Positions 46,000-53,179 of a stretch of 64,000 bases of DNA are shown piece by piece. This DNA comes from Pseudomonas kielensis. Its GTDB lineage: Bacteria; Pseudomonadota; Gammaproteobacteria; Pseudomonadales; Pseudomonadaceae. The DNA is taken from the NCBI RefSeq assembly GCF_014236655.1, contig NZ_JACMYG010000003.1:284779-348778 (forward strand), in the 5' to 3' direction. Below the pieces are notes generated by a model. The model ran no database searches, was not told where the DNA came from, and was given only the letters and a program-made list of their open reading frames with translations. A program made the position numbers and the translations under genes. The stretch's first letter is position 1, and every line of letters starts with the position of its first letter.

Positions 46000-46036
46000 G
46001 GCAAACTCCGCTCATTCTGAAAGAGGTGGACTGTGT

Positions 46037-46098
46037 AGGGGCAAGGCTTGCTCGTGATCACGTGCTTGAGAGCGTGATCATGCTCAGGCCTTGCCCCT
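46037..46098. repeat. Long imperfect hairpin between sbcD and batD
   Basis: AGGGGCAAGGC (46037-46047) pairs with GCCTTGCCCCT (46088-46098). Inside are two further related segments, CGTGATCACG and GCGTGATCATG. It lies between the batD 3' end and the sbcD start and may be a REP-derived element or attenuate read-through from the bat operon. Confidence 0.6.
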
Positions 46099-46112
46099 GC
46101 AAGGTATCGAAA

Positions 46113-47753
46113 TTACTTAGGGTAAAGCGGCGGCAAGCCACTGTCGCCCACCGGGTCCTGGACCCGTTCGGCGGTGGGGATGGCGCGGATCGCGCGCCAC
46201 AGGTCTTCGCCTTGCCAGTGTTGTCCGGTTTCGCTGTAGAGCGCGCCGTTGAGGCCATCGAGGGCGTCGGACAGCGGCACAAAGCGCGCCGCCATGTCCG
46301 CCAGGGTTTCCGGTTGCTGACGGGCCCAGGCGTCCAGCGCCTGGCGTGTGGCCTGGGGGTCGTTGGCCTGGCTGGCGCGCTTGAGGTCGTCGAGCAGGGT
46401 GCGCGGGCTCGGCCCGGTCTGGGCGGCCCGCAGGATCGCCGGTTGCCAACGCGCGCGCCACCACAGGCCAAAGCCCAGCAGGGTGGTGCAGGACAGGACC
46501 AGGGTGGCGAGTTTCCAGTACCACAGCGTTTCACTGTCCACCGTGGGATGGGCCGGCGCATTGCCGGCCGGGGTGTCGACCATCAGGCTCGGGTTGTTCT
46601 GGATGTGCAGGGTGCGTGCCGGCAGGCTGCTGCGTTCGAGGCGGTCTTCGTCGGTGTTCCACCAAACCACCTCGACGGCGGGCAACTCGATGTTGCCGCT
46701 GTGGGTCGGGACCAGGGCTTCGCGGTCCTCGCGGCTGCCAATCAGCCCGCGTTCGCTCTGCTGATTGCTCAATTGCGGCTGGTCGGGGTAGCGGCGCAGG
46801 CCGCTGACGTCAGTTGCCGGCAAGGGGGGCAGTTGGGAGCTGGCCAGGCCCTCGGCCTTGAGGGTCAGGCTGCGGGTCAACGAGTCGCCGACCTGGCTGC
46901 GGTCCGGTTCCGGGTTCCAGCTTTCCTCCAGGCTCAGGCTGCGTGCCGGGAGCCACGGGGTGTCCGGCGGATAGTCGGCGGGCTTGACCTTGACCGTCAG
47001 GGTGGTCTCGGCGGAGCTGACGCGCAGCAACTTGCCGGATTTCGGCCCCTGGGCGGCCGGGTCCTGGTTCGGTTGGGCGTCCACCAGGGTGGCGCTGAAG
47101 ATCTGCGGCGGGATGCTCAGGACACCGCTGTGTTGCGGGTAAATGGCATAGCGCTGTTCGATCACCCCATGGCGCAGGTCATTGATGACTTTTTCGTAAG
47201 TGCGCGACTCGCCCAGCGGTTCGACGCGCGCATCGGGAATCTGCAGCGGCGTGATATTGCTGTCGTCGTACAGCGACACCGAGTGGTAGATGCGCAGGGT
47301 CAGGATCGCCTGGGCCTGCACGTAGACGCTGCTCTGATCCAGGCTGGCCTCGATGAACACCGGGGCCAGTTTGCTCGGGGTGTCCTGGGTCTGGCTTTGC
47401 ACCACGGTCAACTCGATCGGCTCGCTGGTGAATTCCCCCAAGTGCAACGGCGCAATCACCACAGTGCCATTGAGCTTGGGCAGCAGGGTGATGATCCAGC
47501 GGGTGGTGGCGTGGTTTTCGCCGTTGAGGCTGGTCAACTGGTTGACCTGACGGGTGCCGCGCACTTCGAACTGCGGTTCCAGGGCGCTCAGGTCGGGCTT
47601 GCCGAAGAGCGTGACATCGCTGGACTCCAGGGTCAGCTCCACCGTTTCCCCGGAACTCAGCTGGTTGCGGTCGACACTGGCGACCAGGCCCGCCGCCTGG
47701 GTTTGCAGGCTGCAGAACAGCAGGCCGAGTAAGAGTGCGGTGCTGCGGTTCAT
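46113..47753 (-). CDS. batD: BatD family protein
   Basis: A 546-aa protein of the BatD/DUF7939 type (oxygen tolerance family). The signal peptide is MNRSTALLLGLLFCSLQTQA. Repeated periplasmic beta-rich domains follow (VASVDRNQLSSGETVELTLESSD at the mature N-terminus), then one TM segment (LATLVLSCTTLLGFGLWW, about residues 415-435) and a cytoplasmic tail. It is the last gene of the moxR operon and starts in a four-base overlap with batB. Confidence 0.88.
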   Translation of the reverse strand: MNRSTALLLGLLFCSLQTQAAGLVASVDRNQLSSGETVELTLESSDVTLFGKPDLSALEPQFEVRGTRQVNQLTSLNGENHATTRWIITLLPKLNGTVVIAPLHLGEFTSEPIELTVVQSQTQDTPSKLAPVFIEASLDQSSVYVQAQAILTLRIYHSVSLYDDSNITPLQIPDARVEPLGESRTYEKVINDLRHGVIEQRYAIYPQHSGVLSIPPQIFSATLVDAQPNQDPAAQGPKSGKLLRVSSAETTLTVKVKPADYPPDTPWLPARSLSLEESWNPEPDRSQVGDSLTRSLTLKAEGLASSQLPPLPATDVSGLRRYPDQPQLSNQQSERGLIGSREDREALVPTHSGNIELPAVEVVWWNTDEDRLERSSLPARTLHIQNNPSLMVDTPAGNAPAHPTVDSETLWYWKLATLVLSCTTLLGFGLWWRARWQPAILRAAQTGPSPRTLLDDLKRASQANDPQATRQALDAWARQQPETLADMAARFVPLSDALDGLNGALYSETGQHWQGEDLWRAIRAIPTAERVQDPVGDSGLPPLYPK

Positions 47754-49513
47754 CGAGTTTTTCCCTGATCCTGATGTTGTTGCTGTTCGTACCAGAACTT
47801 GCGTCTGAGCAGTTCTCCCGGTTCATCGGGGATTTTACGCAGCCATTGCTCCAGCGCTTCGCGGTGCTCGCCATTGAAGTCGCTGTCGGCGCTGCTTAGC
47901 GGCGGGGTGGTGGTGCGCTCGTCGCCCAACTCACTGCCTGGCACTTCATTATCACCCGGTTGGGGCGGGTGGTTGGGGTCAGGTTTCGGCTCGGGTGGGT
48001 TGTCCACCGTGGGCTCGGCTGGCTCGTTCGGCGTCTCGGCGGGCTGTTCTTCGCTGCTGGACGGCGGTGTCGCGGTGCCTGGCGGCGGGGTTTGCGCACC
48101 CGAAGGCGGGGTTTGCTCGGCAGGTGGTTCGGGCTCGGTGGCAGGTGGCGTGGCGTTCTGCTTGATCAGCGTCTCCACCAGCGCTTTGTTGGTTTGTGCC
48201 GGGCGCAGTTCCGGTTGCAGTTCCAGGGCTTGCTCGTAGGCATCCAGCGCAGCCTCCAGTTCACCGCCCTTGGCCAGGGCGTTGCCGCGATTGTAGTGGG
48301 CACGGGCATCGCTGCCCTGGGCGAAACGCTCGGCGGCCGCGGCATACTGGCCGGCCTCGTACAGCGCCACCCCTTGCCATTGCGGGTCTTGGAAGTGCTC
48401 GGCGGCGGCCAGCGGCTGCTTTTGCCGGAGCAGGTGCAGGCCCTGTTGGTCAGGGCGCAACCACAGGTCGTTGAACTCGAAGGCCTGGCTCGGCTGCGGC
48501 ACCATGAACAGCAGGGGCAGGCACAGCAGCCAGCCCCTGCGTCCGGCACAGGCGGCCAACAGCAACAGGGGCAGCAACAGCCAGTAGCCCTGGTCGGCCC
48601 AGGTGTCGAGACGCAAGGTCTGGCCGTCTTCACGCAGGCTGTGGGGGGCGTCAAACAGGCCCAGGCCACGCAAGTCATTGTCGTCCACTCGCGCCTGGCG
48701 GTAACGGCCGCCCAGTTCATTGGCAAAGGCTTTCAGGCTCGGGCTGTCCAGGCGTGGCACCAGGATCGCGCCCTGGGCGTCCTTGAGGAAGCTGCCGTCT
48801 TCGGCGGTGACAGGCGCCCCCTGGGGCGTGCCGATGCCGAGCATCAACCACTGCGGTGCCTGCCCGCGCAGCGCCTGGCGAATGCCCTGGCGCTCCTGTT
48901 CGCTGAGGGAGGAGCCGATCAGCAGGATGCGGCCCTGGCCCAGGGCGCCGCGCTCGAGCAAGGTCAGCGCTTTGGCCACGGCGAGGTCGGCGCGCTGGCC
49001 GACTTGCGGCATGATCGAGGGCTTGAGGGCTTCGAGCAGGTTGCGGCTGGTGGCCAGGTCATCCGACAGCGGCACCAGGGTGTGGGCGCTGCCGGAATAC
49101 ACGACGATCGCCGTTTGCGCATCGCTGCGGCTCTGCAGCAGGTCGAGCAGTTTGCGCCGCGCTTGTTCCAGGCGTGTCGGGGTCACGTCGGTGGCGAGCA
49201 TTTGCGGGGTCAGTTCGAGCAATACCACCAGCGGGTCGGCGGGTTTCTGCGCGGATTGTTCGACCCGGTCCCAGCTCGGACCGAGCAGCGCCAGCACGGC
49301 CAGCAGCCACGCCAGGCCGAGGAGGATCCACGGCGACTTGCTTTCACGCCCGCTGCCACCCTGGAGCAGCGCGGCATGAAAGGCCGGCGGCAGGATCATC
49401 TGCCAGCGCCCGGCACGTTTTTGCCGGTGCCAGAGTTGCCACAGCAACCAGCCCAGCAGCGGCAGGAGGAGTAACCACCAGGGGCGGAACCAATGGGGCC
49501 AGAGGTCGATCAT
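47750..49513 (-). CDS. batB: VWA protein fused to TPR (BatB/BatC)
   Basis: A 587-aa inner-membrane protein. Two N-terminal TM segments (WLLLLPLLGWLLWQL...; LLGLAWLLAVLALLG) are followed by a von Willebrand A domain (about residues 85-300), another TM pair, and TPR repeats (about 345-445, HYNRGNALAKGGELEAALDAYEQALEL). A Pro/Glu-rich disordered stretch covers about 460-545. The MIDAS motif is degenerate: LLELTPQM stands where D-x-S-x-S is expected, while the partner BatA keeps it. Overlaps of four bases with batA and batD indicate coupling. Confidence 0.87.
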   Translation of the reverse strand: MIDLWPHWFRPWWLLLLPLLGWLLWQLWHRQKRAGRWQMILPPAFHAALLQGGSGRESKSPWILLGLAWLLAVLALLGPSWDRVEQSAQKPADPLVVLLELTPQMLATDVTPTRLEQARRKLLDLLQSRSDAQTAIVVYSGSAHTLVPLSDDLATSRNLLEALKPSIMPQVGQRADLAVAKALTLLERGALGQGRILLIGSSLSEQERQGIRQALRGQAPQWLMLGIGTPQGAPVTAEDGSFLKDAQGAILVPRLDSPSLKAFANELGGRYRQARVDDNDLRGLGLFDAPHSLREDGQTLRLDTWADQGYWLLLPLLLLAACAGRRGWLLCLPLLFMVPQPSQAFEFNDLWLRPDQQGLHLLRQKQPLAAAEHFQDPQWQGVALYEAGQYAAAAERFAQGSDARAHYNRGNALAKGGELEAALDAYEQALELQPELRPAQTNKALVETLIKQNATPPATEPEPPAEQTPPSGAQTPPPGTATPPSSSEEQPAETPNEPAEPTVDNPPEPKPDPNHPPQPGDNEVPGSELGDERTTTPPLSSADSDFNGEHREALEQWLRKIPDEPGELLRRKFWYEQQQHQDQGKTR

Positions 49514-50586
49514 CGACGCCTCCGCAGACGCAGGCGTTTGAGCCGTTGGTGCCAGTCCGGGTGCTGTTGCAGAAAGTGCGACGAGCTGAACAGCCGTTGC
49601 AGCGGGTTGTGCGGCCAGCGCTCGCGAATCGCCAGCAGCATGCTCAACAGCAACGCCGCCGCCAATGGCCAGCTGTACAGCGCCTGGGCGGGGCGGGCCT
49701 GGGTGGGCTGTTGGATCACCGGCTCCAGTTCATCGAGGGTCTGCTTGATCGCTTCCAGCTCGGCACCGTCGCGGGCGCGGAAGTAGCGCCCACCGGTGGC
49801 CTGGGCAATCGCCTGGAGCGCCGGCTCGTCAAGGTCCAGGCTCGGGTTGAGGCCGAGCAGCCCCAGGGTCCCGGTTTGTTCCGGGTCGGCGCCGATACCA
49901 ATAGGGTAGATTTTTACGCCTTCTTCGGCTGCCAGGCGGGCGGCCGTCAGGGGATTGATTTCCCCGCCATTGTTGGCGCCGTCGGTGACCAGGATCAGCA
50001 CCCGGCTTTGCGCCGGACGCTGGCGCAGGCGCTTGAGAGCCAGGCCGATGGCGTCGCCAATGGCGGTGTTCTTGCCGGCGATGCCGATCCGCGCCTCGTC
50101 TAGCCAGACCCGCACGGTGCGCCGATCGAACGTCAGCGGGGCCTGCAGGTAGGCCTGGCTGCCGAACAGGATCAGGCCGACCCGGTCACCATCGCGCTGC
50201 TCGAGAAAGTCCCCCAGCAGGAGTTGGACCAATTCCAGGCGGCTGACGTCTTCGCCTTGCCACTGCATGTCGGGAAAGTCCATCGAGCCGGACACGTCGA
50301 CGGCCACCAGCAAATCGCGGCCACTGGCGGCAATCGGCAACGGCTCCCCCAACCATTGCGGGCGGGCAGCGGCTACCAGCAGGAGCAACCACAGGAGTAT
50401 GAACGGTGCCTGTTGGCGCCAGGCCGGCAGGTTGGCCCGGGCGCGACGGCGCGCCAGGCCTTCGAGGTCGCTGAGGAAGCTGACCTTGAGCGCCGGCTCG
50501 CCACTGTCGGCCACCGGCAGCAGCACGCGCATCAGCCACGGCAGCGGCAGCAAGATGAAGATCCACGGCCAGGCGAACTCAAACAT
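49510..50586 (-). CDS. batA: VWA domain protein BatA
   Basis: A 358-aa protein with two N-terminal TM segments (FAWPWIFILLPLPWLMRVLLP; FILLWLLLLVAAARPQWLG). A von Willebrand A domain follows with an intact MIDAS, VAVDVSGSMDF (about residue 95) plus a later TDGANNGG. One TM segment near the C-terminus (SWPLAAALLLSMLLAI) precedes a basic tail. It probably presents a metal-dependent binding site on the periplasmic side, remodelled by the MoxR ATPase encoded upstream. Confidence 0.88.
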   Translation of the reverse strand: MFEFAWPWIFILLPLPWLMRVLLPVADSGEPALKVSFLSDLEGLARRRARANLPAWRQQAPFILLWLLLLVAAARPQWLGEPLPIAASGRDLLVAVDVSGSMDFPDMQWQGEDVSRLELVQLLLGDFLEQRDGDRVGLILFGSQAYLQAPLTFDRRTVRVWLDEARIGIAGKNTAIGDAIGLALKRLRQRPAQSRVLILVTDGANNGGEINPLTAARLAAEEGVKIYPIGIGADPEQTGTLGLLGLNPSLDLDEPALQAIAQATGGRYFRARDGAELEAIKQTLDELEPVIQQPTQARPAQALYSWPLAAALLLSMLLAIRERWPHNPLQRLFSSSHFLQQHPDWHQRLKRLRLRRRR

Positions 50587-51073
50587 GTTTGCGGATCCAG
50601 GTGTCGATGGCCTGGGTCAGGCCGGCGATGGCCTTGTCATCGAGTTTGCATTCGGGCTTGTAGGCGCCTTCGACCAGGATCATCCAGCGGGTGAGGCCGG
50701 CCGCTGGGCAACGGTTATCGAGGAACGCCAGCCATTTGCGACCGTTGAGGGTATGGCTCTGGCTATAGGGATAGTCGTTGCGGCACAGGCGCTTGAGCAA
50801 GCCGTTGAGTTGTTGCAGCCAGGCCCCGGCCGGTGCGCCGTCGTAGGGCTTGGGCATCTGTGCCAACTCGGCCAGCGCGGCGACCCGCAGGGGGTCCAGA
50901 GGTTGTTCGGCGCGCGCCAGGTTGCGCTTGGCCGGCAAAAACCGGCGCAACTGCCACAGGCCAAAGCCGAGCGCCGGCAACAGCAGGAGCAACAGCCACC
51001 AGCCCGGGGCCGGCGGCCAGAACGGGATCGGCGGCGGGGTCATCAGCGGTTGCAGTTGCTCGAGACTGCTCAT
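50579..51073 (-). CDS. DUF4381 family membrane protein
   Basis: A 164-aa protein with a Pro-rich start, one TM segment (GWWLLLLLLPALGFGLWQL) and a cytoplasmic helical domain (LLKRLCRNDYPYSQSHTLNGRKWLAFLD). DUF4381 proteins occur almost only inside moxR-bat operons. It overlaps DUF58 upstream by four bases and batA downstream by eight. It may assemble the VWA complex; no enzymatic motif is seen. Confidence 0.85.
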   Translation of the reverse strand: MSSLEQLQPLMTPPPIPFWPPAPGWWLLLLLLPALGFGLWQLRRFLPAKRNLARAEQPLDPLRVAALAELAQMPKPYDGAPAGAWLQQLNGLLKRLCRNDYPYSQSHTLNGRKWLAFLDNRCPAAGLTRWMILVEGAYKPECKLDDKAIAGLTQAIDTWIRKHV

Positions 51074-52014
51074 TGGCTTTTTCCCGGGCGTTGCGGGTTC
51101 AAGTATTCGCGCAGTTGCTCGACCATTTCGCTCTGGGTGCTCAGGGGCATCAGCAGCACCCGCAGTTTTTGTGCCAGCAACTCCCAGCGGGCGATACGCG
51201 CTTCGGCCTGGGCGCGATAGCTCTGGCGCAGTTCGAAGTTCAGGGTATCGAGCTCCAGTTGCGCGCCGTGCTCGGCAAACCGCAACAGGCCGGCGGCGGG
51301 CAGGGCGTGGTCCAGGGGGTCGGACAGCGGCAGCAGCAACAGGTCACAGTGGCGTGACAGCAGGCTCAGCTGTTGCTCGGCGCCGTCGCTCAGGGCGCGC
51401 TCGTCACAGATCACGATCACCAGGCTGCCGGGGCGCAGGACTTCCCGGGCGCGGCGCAGGGCCATGCCGAGATCGTCGTTGGCCGGCTCGCCTTCGGTGC
51501 TCAGGCTCTGGTTGACCCGCACCAGGCGGTTGAGCAATTGCAGCAAGCTCTGTTTGCTGCGTCGTGGTTTGATCTCGTAGTGTTCGTTGTCGCCATACAC
51601 CAGCCCGCCCACCCGGTCGTTGTGGCCGAGCGCCGCCCAGCCGATCAGGCTCGCGGCCTGGGCGGCGAGGACCGACTTGAACATCAGCCCGGAACCGAAA
51701 AACAACCGGCGGCTTTGCTCGACCATGATGAAGATCGGCCGTTCGCGCTCTTCGTGAAACAGCTTGGTGTGGGGTTCCTGGGTGCGTGCGGTGACGCGCC
51801 AGTCGATGGTGCGTACGTCGTCGCCGGCCTGGTAGACCCGCACCTGGTCGAAGTCCACGCCACGCCCGCGTAGTTTGGAGTGGTGCAGGCCGATCAGCGG
51901 GCTGCGCTGGCTCGGCGTTGAGAACAGCTGGACTTCACGCACGCGATGGCGCATCTCGATCAGCTCCGAGAGGCTGACACGGATGCCCGGCTCGGGCAAT
52001 GCGGGGGTGTTCAT
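51070..52014 (-). CDS. DUF58 domain protein
   Basis: A 314-aa protein with the DUF58 core (LRGRGVDFDQVRVYQAGDDVRTIDWRVTART near residues 50-80) and a VWA-like remainder (PIFIMVEQSRRLFFGSG). No TM is evident. ATG 52014 is preferred. A TTG at 52023 would overlap the moxR stop and add three codons (with ACCCC between), and cannot be excluded. It is the standard second gene of MoxR operons. Confidence 0.87.
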   Translation of the reverse strand: MNTPALPEPGIRVSLSELIEMRHRVREVQLFSTPSQRSPLIGLHHSKLRGRGVDFDQVRVYQAGDDVRTIDWRVTARTQEPHTKLFHEERERPIFIMVEQSRRLFFGSGLMFKSVLAAQAASLIGWAALGHNDRVGGLVYGDNEHYEIKPRRSKQSLLQLLNRLVRVNQSLSTEGEPANDDLGMALRRAREVLRPGSLVIVICDERALSDGAEQQLSLLSRHCDLLLLPLSDPLDHALPAAGLLRFAEHGAQLELDTLNFELRQSYRAQAEARIARWELLAQKLRVLLMPLSTQSEMVEQLREYLNPQRPGKSQ

Positions 52015-52019
52015 CGGGG

Positions 52020-52979
52020 TCAAGCGACGGCTACGACGTCGAGAATACGCTGGACCACGCGGTCCTGGTCGATACCGGCGGCCTCAGCTTCGAAGGACAG
52101 AATGATGCGGTGGCGCAACACGTCGAACAGTACCGCCTGGATGTCCTCGGGGCTGACGAAGTCGCGACCGGCCAGCCAGGCGTGGGCCCGGGCGCAGCGG
52201 TCCAGGGCGATCGAGCCCCGGGGGCTGGCGCCGTAGGCGATCCATTCGGCCATTTCCGGGTCGAACTTGCCCGGTGTGCGGGTGGCCATCACCAGCTGCA
52301 CCAGGTACTCCTCCACGGCGTCGGCCATGTACAAGCCGAGGATTTCCTTGCGTGCAGCAAAAATCGCCTGCTGGCTGACCCGGCGTTCGGGTTTGGTTTC
52401 GCCATTGAGCGCCTCACCGCGCGCCTGCTGCAGGATCCGCCGCTCGACGCCGGCGTCCGGGAAGCCGATTTTCACGTGCATCAGGAAGCGGTCGAGCTGG
52501 GCTTCGGGTAGCGGGTAAGTGCCTTCCTGCTCGATCGGGTTTTGCGTGGCCATCACCAGGAACAGCGGTGACAGCTCGTAAGTGCTGCGTCCGACACTGA
52601 CCTGGCGTTCGGCCATGGCCTCCAAGAGCGCCGACTGCACTTTGGCCGGAGCGCGGTTGATTTCGTCGGCCAGCACCAGGTTGTGGAAGATCGGCCCTTG
52701 CTGGAACACGAAGCTGCCGGTTTCCGGGCGATAGATCTCGGTGCCGGTGATGTCGGCGGGCAACAGGTCGGGGGTGAACTGGATACGATGGAACTGGGCT
52801 TCGATCCCTTCGGCAAGCTCTTTGATGGCCTTGGTCTTGGCCAGGCCCGGGGCGCCTTCGACCAGCATGTGGCCGTCGGCGAGCAAGGCGATGAGCAAGC
52901 GCTCGATGAGCTTTTCCTGGCCGAGAATCTGCGTTGAAAGAAAGGTTCGCAGCGCCAGCAGCGCTTCACGGTGTTCCAT
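52020..52979 (-). CDS. MoxR-family AAA ATPase
   Basis: A 319-aa AAA+ protein. Walker A GAPGLAKTK is near residue 44 and Walker B LVLADEINRAPAK near 105. Sensor 1 is in FLVMATQNPIEQEGTYPLPEAQLDRF, the MoxR hallmark, and a C-terminal lid completes the protein. ATG 52979 (MEHREALLALRTFLS) is chosen over a frame beginning 14 codons upstream. It is the first gene of the moxR-DUF58-DUF4381-batABD operon and is thought to act as a chaperone for the VWA proteins. Confidence 0.92.
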   Translation of the reverse strand: MEHREALLALRTFLSTQILGQEKLIERLLIALLADGHMLVEGAPGLAKTKAIKELAEGIEAQFHRIQFTPDLLPADITGTEIYRPETGSFVFQQGPIFHNLVLADEINRAPAKVQSALLEAMAERQVSVGRSTYELSPLFLVMATQNPIEQEGTYPLPEAQLDRFLMHVKIGFPDAGVERRILQQARGEALNGETKPERRVSQQAIFAARKEILGLYMADAVEEYLVQLVMATRTPGKFDPEMAEWIAYGASPRGSIALDRCARAHAWLAGRDFVSPEDIQAVLFDVLRHRIILSFEAEAAGIDQDRVVQRILDVVAVA

Positions 52980-53179
52980 CGTCGAGTGTTCCTGGAAGAG
53001 GCCTGGGGTACACAGCATCAAGAGCGCCCGGGCAGGGGCTGCTACTTTAATCTATCCGGGCCCCTGGCGACTAACGGCACCGGGGAAAATCTGCAAATAA
53101 GTGGGTGGGTGTATCCATTCCGGTGCCGAGTGGGGGGCTCATACCGAGCCCCCCTCGAGGATTCGCCGGCTGCGCTGAC

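Noticed and set aside
53132..53154. GGGGGGCTC/GAGCCCCCC inverted repeat after the subtilase gene
   Set aside because: It is correctly placed for a minus-strand terminator but has no T-tract, so only a structural repeat can be claimed.
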